Positions 47,944 to 58,204 are shown, counted from the stretch's first letter. The stretch: 64,000 bases of DNA from Botrytis cinerea B05.10 (GCF_000143535.2 NC_037310.1:3968001-4032000), one strand, 5' to 3'. Notes: generated by a model from the letters alone, not told the origin. Made by a program: numbers and translations.

Positions 47944-49842
47944 ATGACTGACGCTCCAAAGGAGATCATTATCAACGAAACCCTTAAGATCGCCTTATCA
48001 GATAAGTACCAAGGTAGTCGACAAGAGCTCGATACTTTCCTCTTACAACTTGAGATCTACTTCCGATTCAATGAGGACAAGTTCACTATCAAGGAATCCA
48101 AGAGCATATGGGCTGCGTCATATCTTCGAGGTGAAGCAATCAAATGGATTCAACCATATTTGCGCGATTATTTCGAGTATGACGATAAGGATCGCATGCA
48201 ACCCATTCGAACAATCTTCAATAGTTTTGAAGGATTTAAGACAGAGGTTTGTAGAATCTTTGGAAATTCCAATAAGTTAGAGGTAGTGGAAGATAAGATC
48301 TTTAATCTTAAGCAGACAGGATCAGTATTGAAATATGCTACAGAATTTCGAAGATATACTGGAACAACCAAATAAGATGAAATCGCTATTATGAATTATT
48401 ACCGCAAGGGACTCAAATCAGAAGTCAGATTAGAATTAGAAAGATCTACCGAGAGTATAGATTTAAACGATCTAATTCAGGACTCCATTGAATCAGATAA
48501 TCGTCTCTATAGATATCGACAAAGCCAAAGATCATACAAACCCCAAGGAAATCAGAAGCAAGGGCGTTACTGCAAGAATGAGGGTAGACCACGTTACAAT
48601 CCACAGAGATACGGAGACCCCATGGAACTAGACGCTACGCACTACACAAACGGGAACGATGACTCAGAAAAGAGACGAAGACGAGATAACAACTTATGCT
48701 TTGAATGTGGAAAAGCAGGGCACCGAGCAGCAGACTGCCGAAGCAAGAAGACAGGAGGAAAAAGGGGCAACTTCAAACCTAAGTTCGGCAAGGGCCAACT
48801 TAATGCCACCTTTGCAATCTCAGAAAACTCAACTAAACCCGAAAATACTGAGACTTTCACCATTGAGGAATTCCAGCAATTATTAGAGGAATTACCACGA
48901 AACCAAGAGGGCATGAATGCAATAGACTTATGGGAACAAGAGTATTACAGAACTCCAACACCCTCTGTGACAGAAGAAAGTCACCAGGACGAGGCAGAAG
49001 CGGACCACGCCACGATAAGCTGGACAGCTTGCTATGACGAATTCTGCGGAATCCATCGATCAGATAAAGAAGCAACCGGATGGTTCCCCAAGAAGAGAAA
49101 GACGAAGAACCGACAGAATAATGTAACATGCAAGGATTTAACTCCAAATGTAACTTCGCGAAAAGTTCGCAAAGTTACACAGCAATTGAATGCTACGGGA
49201 CAGGCAGGACAAATATACTGCACGGTTCAGATAAATGGACACATACAATCAGCCATGATAGATTCAGGGGCTACAGGGAATTTTATTGCACCAGAAGCTG
49301 CAAAGTACTTGGAAATACCACTTCAAACGAAACAACACCCCTACCGATTGCAGTTAGTTGACGGACAGCTAGCAGGGTCTGACGGAAAGATTTCGCAGGA
49401 GACAATCCCAGTACGAATGGGCATAACCCAACATACAGAGGTTATACAGCTTGACGTTGTGCCATTGGGCCAACAACAGATCATCTTAGGAATGCCATGG
49501 TTAAAGGCATATAATCCGAAAATAGATTGGGCACAAGGAATTGTGACATTTGATCAGTGCAAAAGCAGTCACAAGGACACGCTAGAGGCGTTCGCAAAAC
49601 GTAACACACGCCAAGGAGAGTTGAACGCGAACAACACCGGCGACATAGGACACCCAGTCCAGGGTCCTTCATTAAGAGCGAAGGCCAGTACACCTCCTCT
49701 ACAAATGCAGAAGCCAACAACACGGCACGAAATCGCAATCGAGGCAAAAGAAAAGCCTACAATACCAAAACAGTATAAGAATTATGAACATATTTTCAAA
49801 AAACCAGGGATCCATAAGGCTTTACCAGAATACAAACTATAG
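47944..49842 (+). pseudogene. gag and protease region of Gypsy copy 2
   Basis: One frame from the ATG at 47944. Gag begins MTDAPKEIIINETLKIALSD and is interrupted by TAA at 48373-48375, where copy 1 still reads a Trp codon (Lys-Trp-Asp). It continues with a basic region and one zinc knuckle, CFECGKAGHRAADC (CX2CX4HX4C), which binds the RNA genome. The aspartic protease active site is MIDSGATGNFI, with LGMPWL later. It stops at TAG (49840-49842). Both stops fit G to A change. Without them gag-protease-RT would be one polyprotein. Confidence 0.9.
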
Positions 49843-51621
49843 GATTATGAGATAATATTGGAGGAAGGCAAGATACCTATGCACACTCCAATTTATTTAA
49901 TATCAGCCGATAAGTTAAAGAAGCTCAGAGAATACATCGACAACAATTTAGCCAAGGGATGGATTAGGGAATCCGTGTCCCAAGTGACCAGTCCAACTAT
50001 ATAAATACCCAAAAAGAATGGATCCGATAGACTAGTTGTAGACTATAGAAAGCTTAACACACTCACTAAAAAGGATCGATATCCACTTCCATTAGCTATG
50101 GAATTAAGAGATCGATTAAACGGAACTACGATATTTACCAAGATGGACCTACATAATGGTTACCACTTGATCAGAATGAAGGAAGGCGAAGAATGGAAAA
50201 CCGCTTTCAAAACAAGATACAGGCTATACGAGTACCAAGTTATGCTATTCAGGCTAACCAATGCACCAGCTACTTTCATGAGGCTTATAAACAATATGTT
50301 GTTATAATATTTGGATACTTGCTATATATACTACTTGGACGATATCCTAGTATATTCAAATAACAAGATTCAACATATTAAGGACATTAGCAACATCCTT
50401 GAAAACCTATCCAAAACAGATTTGCTATACAAACTAAGCAAATACGAATTCCATATCATAGAGACAGAATTCTTGGGATTCATTGTATCAAACCAAGAGC
50501 TCAAGATGAGCAAAAGCAAGGTTAAGGCAGTGCTCGAATGGAAGCAGCCAACCACAATCAAGGAAGTACAATCCTTTCTAGGGTTCGTCAACTTCTACAG
50601 AAGATTTATCAAAGGTTATTCAGGGATTACTACACCCTTGACCACGTTAACCAGAAAAGATCAAGGAAGCTTCGAATGGACTGCCAAAGCACAGGAGTCA
50701 TTCGATACGCTCAAACAAGCAGTGGCAGAAGAGCCAATACTATTGACTTTTGACCCAGAGAAAGAAATCATAGTGGAGACGGACTCCTCGGATTTCGCTA
50801 TAGGAGCAGTTCTGAGCCAACCGGGTCAGAATGGAAAATACCAGCCAATCGCATTCTACTCCCGAAAACTATCACCAGCTGAGTTGAATTACGAGATATA
50901 TGACAAAGAATTACTGGCGATAGTCGATGCATTTAGAGAATGGCGAGTATATTTGGAAGGATCGAAATACACAGTACAGGTGTACACAGATCATAAGAAC
51001 TTGGTTTACTTCACCACAACGAAGCAGTTAAACAGACGACAGGTCAGATGGTCGGAGACCATGGCCAACTACAACTTTAGAATTTCATATGTCAAAGGAT
51101 CAGAAAATGCTAGAGCCGACGCTCTTAACCGAAAACCAGAATATCAAGAAAACAAAACGTACGAGTCATACGCTATATTCAAGAAAGACAGCGAATCACT
51201 GGTTTACAATACACCACAGCTTGCAACAACACACCTGTTGGAAGACAACCACCTCAGGAAACAGATCCAATCACACTACGACAAGGATACTACTGCCACA
51301 CGCATACGCAAAACAATAGAACCAGGATTCACTATAGAAAATGATACCATATACTTTCATAGAAAAGTATACATTCCGAATCAAATAACCAAGGAATTTG
51401 TAACAAAACAACACAGATTGCCGGCACATAGACACCAAAGAATTGCAAGGACATTTACAAGAATACAAGAAATCAATTACTTCCCACGAATGAGAACAAT
51501 AGTTGAAGAAGTTGTTGGAAATTGTAACACCTACATACAAAACAAGTCATCACAACATACTCCGTATAGTCAGCTCCAGACCCCAAACATACCTTCTCAG
51601 CCATGGAAGTCCATCACATAA
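49843..51621 (+). pseudogene. reverse transcriptase and RNase H region of Gypsy copy 2
   Basis: Same frame as gag. The RT core has RLVVDYRKLN, FTKMDLHNGYHLI, and the catalytic YIYYLDDILVYS, all intact. FLGFVNFYRRFI marks the RT connection. RNase H has IVETDSSDFAIGAVLSQ, YDKELLAIVDAFREW and YTDHKNL, with its acidic residues present. In-frame stops lie at 50002-50004, 50305-50307 and 51619-51621. The last replaces the expected Trp at the start of the integrase core. Confidence 0.9.
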
Positions 51622-52755
51622 GACTTTGTAATCAAACTACCACTCTCAAAGGATCCTACTACAGGAATTGAGTACAACGCGATACTCAATATAATAGACA
51701 GACTAACGAAATTTACATATATAATACCATTCAAAGAAACATAGGATACTAAACAACTAGCATATGTATTCCTAAGGATCATAATAAGCATACACGGAGT
51801 ACCAGATGAGATAATCTCGGATCGAAACAAGCTCTTTACCTCGAAATTCTGGACTACCTTATTAGCACTTATAGATATCAAGAGAAAGCTATCGACATCT
51901 TTCCACCCACAAACAGATAGTCAAACAAAAAGGACCAATCAAACAATGGAAGCATATCTTAGATGCTATATAAATTATCGACAAAACAATTGGATAGAAC
52001 TATTACCCATAACACAGTTCGCATACAATACATCAGAAACGGAAACCACGAAAATCACACCAGCACAAGCTAATTTTGGGTTTAATCCACAAGCGTATAA
52101 AATCCCGATACCACAAGAAGTTAATGCCGAATCAGCGATAATACAAATCGAACAGCTGAAAGATCTCCAAAAGCAACTGGCTCTTGATCTAAGATTCATA
52201 TCTTCCAGAACAGCAGTGTACTACAATACAAAACGTAGTATGAAACCTACACTTAAAAAGGGGGATAAAGTTTATTTGCTACAACAAAACATCGAAACCA
52301 AGAGACCAAGCAATAAACTCGACCACAGGAAACTAGGACCATTCAAAATTGATAAGATAATAGGAACAATTAATTATCGATTGAAATTACCAGACACAAT
52401 AAATATCCACCCAGTATTCCACATATCCTTGTTCGAACCAGCACCACCAGAAGCGCCAAATACACCATTTACAGAAATTGAACCAGTCAACCCAAACACC
52501 ATATACAATGTCGAAACAATACTAGACTGCAAATACGTCAGAAACAAGGTCAAATATTTGATCAAATGGTTAGACTACCCACATTCAGAAAACACATGGG
52601 AATTCAAGGAAGACCTCAGCTGCCCTGAGAAGTTACAGGCATTCCACCTGAAGTACCCACATCTGCCAATAAAGCCTCAATCTCAGCATCAGACAACGGA
52701 GGCAACGAAGAATCAAAGGCGAAGGATTCATCGCCAGCAACGACGGAAGAATTAG
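51622..52755 (+). pseudogene. integrase core and chromodomain of Gypsy copy 2
   Basis: Continues in the same frame. Catalytic residues of the DDE core are visible: DFVIKLP, ISDRNKLFTSKFW, and TNQTMEAYLR. A stop lies at 51742-51744. After a basic linker come HPVFHISLFEP and a chromodomain, YNVETILDCKYVRNKVKYLI then KWLDYPHSENTWEF, which reads methylated histone tails in related elements. The end (TAA at 52753) overlaps the antisense ORF by 140 bp. The domain content is complete, so the element is dead only by point stops. Confidence 0.9.
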
Positions 52756-53107
52756 AGGCCTGCTCCTTCTCTCTTTCAATACGCTCACTCTCCAACCGCT
52801 GCTCCTCAGCTTCAAACTCCTCAAGAGCTTCAATTGTGTGAAGGTCATGCTGAAGCATCTTCCCAGCCTTCTCTCGCAAAACTCGCTGCTGACGACGAAG
52901 TCGAAGAATCTTGGCCATGGCCTCCTCCTCCTCGCGACGAAGACGGTCTTCCTCGGAATTGACACGAGACCAGTCACCAGCAGAATGGCCGTACACATCA
53001 CAACGACCACTACCCACGCTCTTTATACATTCACCACAACGTGCAGCATTTGGAAGAACTCGGCACTCGAGGTTCTTCTCCAAACATCGACTACACTTGT
53101 AAGACAT
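52616..53107 (-). CDS. antisense accessory ORF of the Gypsy element, Cys-rich and coiled coil
   Basis: 163 residues from MSYKCSRC at 53107; the frame stays open upstream to 53212. It lies between integrase and 3' LTR, on the opposite strand, overlapping the end of pol by 140 bp. The N-terminal part has six Cys: CSRCLEKNLECRV, CGECIKSVG, RCDVYG, a zinc-cluster-like pattern. A long charged helix (EEDRLRREEEEAMAKILRLR to about residue 115) is probable coiled coil. The tail is acidic and ends FDSSLPPLSDAEIEALLADV. A decayed version occupies the same place in copy 1, so it is part of the element. I recall reports of an extra gene in Botrytis Boty-type Gypsy elements but cannot verify that this is it. 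Function is unknown; DNA binding is a guess. Confidence 0.78.
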   Translation of the reverse strand: MSYKCSRCLEKNLECRVLPNAARCGECIKSVGSGRCDVYGHSAGDWSRVNSEEDRLRREEEEAMAKILRLRRQQRVLREKAGKMLQHDLHTIEALEEFEAEEQRLESERIEREKEQASNSSVVAGDESFAFDSSLPPLSDAEIEALLADVGTSGGMPVTSQGS

Positions 53108-53270
53108 AACGACACCTTTTTCTTTTGAACGAAAATAAATATTTTGGCGACTAGTAACAGATTTGGAAGTACGAATAACGGACATTGCAAACACTACGGA
53201 TGAAATAATCAAGTGGGAAGACGTACTAATATAAACGCTTGGGACAAGCGCTAGGCTAAGAAGGGGATAG

Positions 53271-53868
53271 TGTTACGACGGATTAGTAACAGGCTGTAGA
53301 ATCACCAACGTATAGGCTATAATGGTATTATAGGCCTCAGTGATTCAGCTGCAGTATACTGGGGGACACTAGGCACCCAAGGAAAGCCTCAGGCATGTAT
53401 ATAGTATTAGTCATAGGATATCCTAGAAACGTAGGACAATAGGTCCTAGGAAACACCGAACATAACTTTGCAAACTTTTCGCGAAGTTATATTAGTAATG
53501 TCCCAGGGGATTGGCCCTAGGATAAAAGATAAGCTAGGACACGGGAAGACACGGGAACCGGTATCACGTGATGGGCCGTCCCATCAATCCCACCGATTAT
53601 TATCAATGGGATCAGTGGGATCCCATCACTCCCACCACTTCCGGTGAGTGGGATCGATGGGACAACAGAGTACGAAGGTCTATATAAGGGAATGGGTTTC
53701 CTTATATGTAGAGCTTCGTGCTCAAGAACAATCATTAGTTTCATTACTATAGTTACGAGAATTGCAATCAGTTACAACCTTATTGAATCCCTACTTGAAG
53801 TCTAGTCTAAACCACCTCGAGAGATCTCTAGACACTTCCACGTGACCCTAGAGGCAGCTCCCGTAACA
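53271..53868 (+). repeat. 3' LTR of Gypsy copy 2 (598 bp)
   Basis: TGTTACG to CCGTAACA, the less mutated of the two LTRs. It is followed directly by the AGAGA target duplication and the tandem repeat. Confidence 0.93.
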
Positions 53869-53935
53869 AGAGAATACGAAAAGAGAATAAAAGAAGAGAT
53901 TTAGAAAGAGATTTAGAAAAGAAAAGAGAGTTATA
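53869..53935. repeat. continuation of the purine tandem repeat after Gypsy copy 2
   Basis: AGAGAATACGAAAAGAGA and similar units, the right half of the array split by the retrotransposon. Confidence 0.8.
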
Positions 53936-54470
53936 AGATTTTAAAATTTAATTATATTTCTAATATTTTTATATAAATTAGAAGTAAGAGATTAATAAAA
54001 TTTATAAATTATTATTATTATTATTATTATTATTATCATTATTTATAATTAAATCTCGAGCGTAGCGAGGATCCGGGGTTTGGGGGCTGACCCTCATAAA
54101 GATTAAATAATTAAAATTAAAATTTTATATATCTTAAAAATGAGAAAAAAAGATAAAAAACTTCTATGAATCCACAGTCTGAAAAATTCTTTTTCCCCGA
54201 CGGCTAGTATTAAAAAGAAATACTTATTAAACAAAAAACTTTTAATATATTATTTCAATAAAAGATTGATATTTAAATTCAATATAATGAATATCAAAAA
54301 GAAGGAAATTCTAATAAGGAAATATTTTATAATCAATATTATAATAAATACAGGAAAATAAACTATAATATAAAAACTTATCAAAATAATATAATAGATT
54401 TTAGATTATTAAGATCTTTATAGTTTTAATCAATTAATTCAATTGTTGTTATATAATATAGGATTGAAAA
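53936..54470. other. AT-rich filler with an (ATT)n microsatellite and a GC-rich patch
   Basis: Contains ATT repeats at about 54,009-54,045 and an odd GC-rich patch at 54,052-54,104 that includes CGAGCGTAGCGAGGATCCGG and GGTTTGGGGGCTGACC. The rest is unreadable AT-rich DNA. Confidence 0.5.
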
Positions 54471-54475
54471 TACAA

Positions 54476-54530
54476 ATTGAGATGAAAGTGGTCCGCTCGA
54501 TGATATAGTCCGCTTGATGATAAATCACGT
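54476..54530 (-). repeat. right terminal repeat of the outer MITE-like element
   Basis: Inverted partner of 35142-35215. It reads GTGGTCCGCTCGATGATATA, later AAATCACGT, then TA at 54531-54532. It keeps more C and G than the left end. Confidence 0.5.
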
Positions 54531-54754
54531 TATAGCTTTGATTTATATTACTATATTAAATTCAATTATTAATCGAATTCAATATAAATAAACTATTGAT
54601 TATTTTAAACTAAAATGCAAGAATTTCATTAAGTCCTTTTGAAGTAAAACTCTCTTATATATAACAAAAATAAGATTCATCTAATTAATACTTTAAAACC
54701 CATTTTTTTTCAATTTATTATAAAAATATTGAGGATTTTATTGAGCTGACAAAA

Positions 54755-55850
54755 TGGCCACTTCGTCAACTACGGATTCTGTCACTACAGGGATACCGCT
54801 GAATCATTTGCTGAACTTTGTACTGTTGCCAATGTAAAGGCAGCGTTACCCACCGATTGGACTTTTGCTGGAATACCATGGTTTCTTCGCTTAAATCAGC
54901 AAATGTTATTTATAATGCAACCGATTCCGTCTTAGGAGGTGGAGGTACAACCGGTCCTTGGACCTATTGTAACGCAACCGTCTACTATACCCACACTGGT
55001 TCAGACGACTCGGTTTTCATCAGCTATGCTCTTCCTGCTCTTTCCGCATTTGAGAATCGCTTCTATGTTCAAGGATGACAAGCTTATTCGCTCTCTATCG
55101 ATCCACTTGGTGGTCTTACATATGGAGCCGTTGGGGGCATGATTTCTGCTGGCTATGATAATGCGAACTCGGCCTATGATGAAGTAGCCTTGCTTGCAAA
55201 TGGAACAATTGACTGGCCTGCTACTGTAAGTTATTTATTGAACTTGGCTTGAATTACCAATGAAGCTAACTGATGACCATCATTGGAAAAGCACTTATCA
55301 AGGCTGTCTACGGCATGTCCGCCGACACCAAGCTTTACACCTATCTCGAAGGGTGTTCCGATAGTGGGCGTCAAGGTATGAGTCAAGTTCAACGTTGGGG
55401 TGGAGAGTATGATGACGGTGCCATCACTGGTGCCCCTGCATTCCGCTATGGTCAGCAGCAAACTGCCCATATGTTTCCGGTTGTCGTGGAGCAGACTTTG
55501 AACTATTATCCCCCTCCATGCGAATTGGATCAAATTGTCACTGCTATCATTGCTGCATGTGATCCACTTAATGGAAGAACGGATGGTGTTATATTTCTCG
55601 CTCAGATCTATGTTCACTCGAATTCGATTTTTACTCAATTTTCGGACAATCTTACTACTGTGCTGCCCAAAATACCACATACCTTGGTCTTGGTTTCAGA
55701 AAGCGGCAGATTGCCGGTAGCACGACTACTTACCAACCAGCGCAAAATGTAATTGTGAGTGCCGGGGATGTCGATGTTGCTAAAGCTATTTACCACGGTC
55801 TTTTCAACTCTAAAGGTCAACGTGCTTATTTCTCTTGGCAAATTAATCAA
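54755..55850 (+). pseudogene. N-terminal and middle part of a tannase/feruloyl esterase, broken
   Basis: Family sequence starts without a signal peptide at about YRDTAESFAELCTVANVKAA, continues through VYYTHTGSDDSVFISYALPA and FENRFYVQG, then hits TGA (55076-55078) where a Trp codon (TGG) by G to A change is plausible. It continues in frame with LGGLTYGAVGGMISAGYDNA and an intron-like GTAAGT (about 55,227). After that come IGKALIKAVYGMS and the nucleophile region LEGCSDSGRQGMSQ (relatives: GCSxGGR, Ser catalytic), then ITGAPAFRYGQQQ and YYPPPCELDQI. Frames shift again near 55,610 and the match ends at GQRAYFSWQI (about 55,840), where AT-rich DNA begins. The C-terminal end is missing. A C-terminal fragment lies at 33.2 kb. 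Confidence 0.85.
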
Positions 55851-56136
55851 TTATTGAGATTGAATTAAAAATATAATTATCCTTATTCAAATCCATATAA
55901 ATAAGAATCTCAAAATAAGATACCCTTATATCTGGAATACAATATCAGAAGTAATCCATTTTCTTATTGATTTATAAAAGTATAAAGTACTCTAAATATT
56001 TCTGAAATAGTGAATCTATTATATATATCTAATCAGGTGATCGCTCCCTGACAATTTCAATCTTCAATATATTATATAACCTTTATTTTATAATTCCTAT
56101 TGTTCTAGCTTATTCTTTTTGACTTAAAATAAAGAT
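55851..56136. other. AT-rich spacer, possibly the left half of an old MITE
   Basis: About 285 bp, AT-rich, unreadable. Its right end may be part of the MITE into which copies C and D inserted. Confidence 0.35.
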
Positions 56137-56138
56137 TA

Positions 56139-56574
56139 ATGTGATTTAACATCGAATACACTATATCATCAAATGCATTATGAATTTTATGTACAAATTA
56201 TATCTATATGTAATCATACACTTTTTTTATTTAATAATATAAATTTTCAGAATTTGAAATTGTAACAATCAATTATATAAATATTATAAAAACCTAATTA
56301 TTTATTAAAAATTTGAATTAATATAATAATTATTAAAGAAATAGTTTTTTTATAACGAAAACTATAAAAATTTCCATCTTTTATAAAATATAATAAAAGT
56401 TTTTATATAAAAGCTTAATATTTTTATAAAAGATCTTTTTTTATTAATAAATCTTTTTTGTTTTTGAAAAAATATTGATTAATTATTAAAATATAAATAT
56501 TAAGAAAAGACTAATTTTGATATATTTTGAAATGATGTATTTAGTAATATAGTACATTCGGTATTGAACTATAT
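56139..56574 (+). repeat. MITE copy C (436 bp)
   Basis: TA on both sides. Left end ATGTGATTTAACATCGAATA; the right end is the inverted form ending GGTATTGAACTATAT. Same interior order as copy A, AT-shifted. Confidence 0.72.
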
Positions 56575-56594
56575 TAGTTATTAAAATATAAATA

Positions 56595-57031
56595 ATATAA
56601 TTTATTAGTGCGTGCATCATATCAGTACATATATCATTCATTTTATATACAAAATTCGTTTGTGTGTAATCATGCACTTTCTTTATTTATAGATTAAAAT
56701 TTCTGAAAATTTAATATAAAATATTTAATTATATATGAATTATAAAAATCTAATTAATTTTAAGAAAAACTTAATTTATAAAGTAGTTATTATATAAATA
56801 ACTATTTTGTAACGAAAATCGTGACAATTTTCACTCTTTCTGAGATTTAATAGAAATATTTATATAAAAACTAGGTTTCTAAGAATCTAATTTCATATAA
56901 TTATTTAATATTTATTTTTTTCTCTAAAATAATGATTAGTTATTAAAATAAGAATATTAAAAAAGGTCTAATTTTAGTGTATTTTGAAATAATGCACGTA
57001 CTAATATGATGCACGCACTAATAAACTACAT
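56595..57031 (+). repeat. MITE copy D (437 bp)
   Basis: TA on both sides. Left ATATAATTTATTAGTGCGTG, right CACGCACTAATAAACTACAT. The interior block GTAACGAAAATCGTGACAAT is perfectly kept from copy A. Sequence on both sides (GTTATTAAAATATAAATA; TTAGAAAAGATTAATTTTAA) matches the interior of the same family, so D sits inside yet another copy. Confidence 0.75.
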
Positions 57032-57109
57032 TATTAGAAAAGATTAATTTTAATATGTTTTAAAGTGGTCTACTTGATGATATGATTTACTCGATATTAA
57101 ATCACATTA

Positions 57110-57506
57110 ACATGATTTATTAATGAATAGATTATATTAATGAATGAGTTATTTTAATAATTAATCATTATTTTAAAAAAAGAAAAGAATTTTTAATAAT
57201 AATAAAAAACTAGTTTCTTATAAATCTAATTTACTTATAAATATTTCTATTATATTTTAAAAAAAGTAAAGATTGTTACGATTTTCATTACAAAAAAGTT
57301 ATTTTTATAATAATTATTATAATAATTTGATTTTTTAATAAATTATTAGATTTTTATAATATTTATATAATTAAGTTTCAATATTTTCAGATTTCTTTGA
57401 ATTATATTATTAAATAAAGAAAATGCATAATTATATATAAACAAATTTTATATATAAAATAAGGTGACCTATTTATTGATATAATCCGCTCACTAATAAA
57501 CTACAT
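57110..57506 (-). repeat. MITE copy E (397 bp), inverted orientation
   Basis: TA on both sides. Left ACATGATTTATTAATGAATA, right CGCTCACTAATAAACTACAT. The interior reads as the reverse complement of copies A-D (ATTGTTACGATTTTCATTAC). It directly abuts the right end of the older copy that hosts D. Confidence 0.72.
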
Positions 57507-57547
57507 TATAGAAATTATAAATAGAATTTTTAAAGTAAGCTAACCCA

Positions 57548-57820
57548 ATATAAAGAAGTAGAAGATGATAATGGTCACACAAGAAAAACCTTTGTATATA
57601 CCAAACATAAAGTAAGTGGCTATATATAATAAAATAAAATGAATCACTATATTACAACAACAAAATAAAAAAAACAATAAAAATTAAACAATTTAATTTT
57701 TCAAAAATCAACTTTAAAAAATAAAAAATTCAATGATATTTTTAGATTTATAAAAATGAGGTTATAAATATTAAATGTTAGTAACACGTGATCCTAAAGT
57801 CATGTGTTTTCACTCTTACA
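57548..57820 (+). repeat. dispersed repeat at the right island edge, copy 2
   Basis: AT-shifted direct copy of 34668-34935: GATGATAATGGTCACACAAG at the start, AAAGTCATGTGTTTTCACTC at the end. Confidence 0.65.
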
Positions 57821-58016
57821 CCAAATTGGGCGATAGCTTCTATTCTAACGGGAAGGCGGTTAATCTACAGCTGACTACGTAATAACATTAATATAACTTA
57901 TAAATTGGTTTTTTATTATTCTCTATTTTAAAATCTTTTTCAATTTAGTCTATTGAACTACTAAACTAATTCTCTTTTAATATCGAAATAATCTAAAATT
58001 CTTTTTGTGAACAATG

Positions 58017-58199
58017 TGTTACGGGTGCTTGTGGGATAGCGCCTCAGGCACTGAGGTTTGGGGCCAACGGGCCTACCTCGTGCCGACAGCGCCCCGCGCA
58101 CAAGTATAAAGGGTATAATTTTCATAGTTCTAGAAGAATAATGAAAAGTCTTTGTGCTACAGTTGACTAGTTGATTCATTGCTATTATCCACTCTAACA
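58017..58199 (+). mobile_element. solo LTR (183 bp) with perfect 5-bp target duplication
   Basis: Begins TGTTACGGGTGCTTGTGGGA and ends CACTCTAACA, i.e. TGTTA...TAACA. Flanked on both sides by CAATG (58012-58016 and 58200-58204). A TATAAAGGG-like box lies inside at about 58,104. No internal coding region follows, so it is a solo LTR left by recombination, or a very short non-autonomous element. It is unrelated to the 598/608-bp Gypsy LTRs and is not AT-shifted. Confidence 0.78.
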
Positions 58200-58204
58200 C
58201 AATG

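Larger units (their letters stand above)
47238..53868 (+). mobile_element. Ty3/Gypsy chromodomain LTR retrotransposon, copy 2, nearly intact
   Basis: 6,631 bp with 598-bp LTRs at both ends and a perfect 5-bp target duplication AGAGA (47233-47237 and 53869-53873). A single gag-pol frame with six stops, an antisense accessory ORF and a polypurine tract (AAGAAGGGGATAG, 53258-53270) lie between. I could not identify a convincing tRNA primer site after the 5' LTR. The chromodomain places it among chromoviruses, whose integrase is thought to be steered to heterochromatin. Confidence 0.93.

Noticed and set aside
57961..58200. 79-codon minus-strand frame
   Set aside because: Covers the solo LTR; no protein features.
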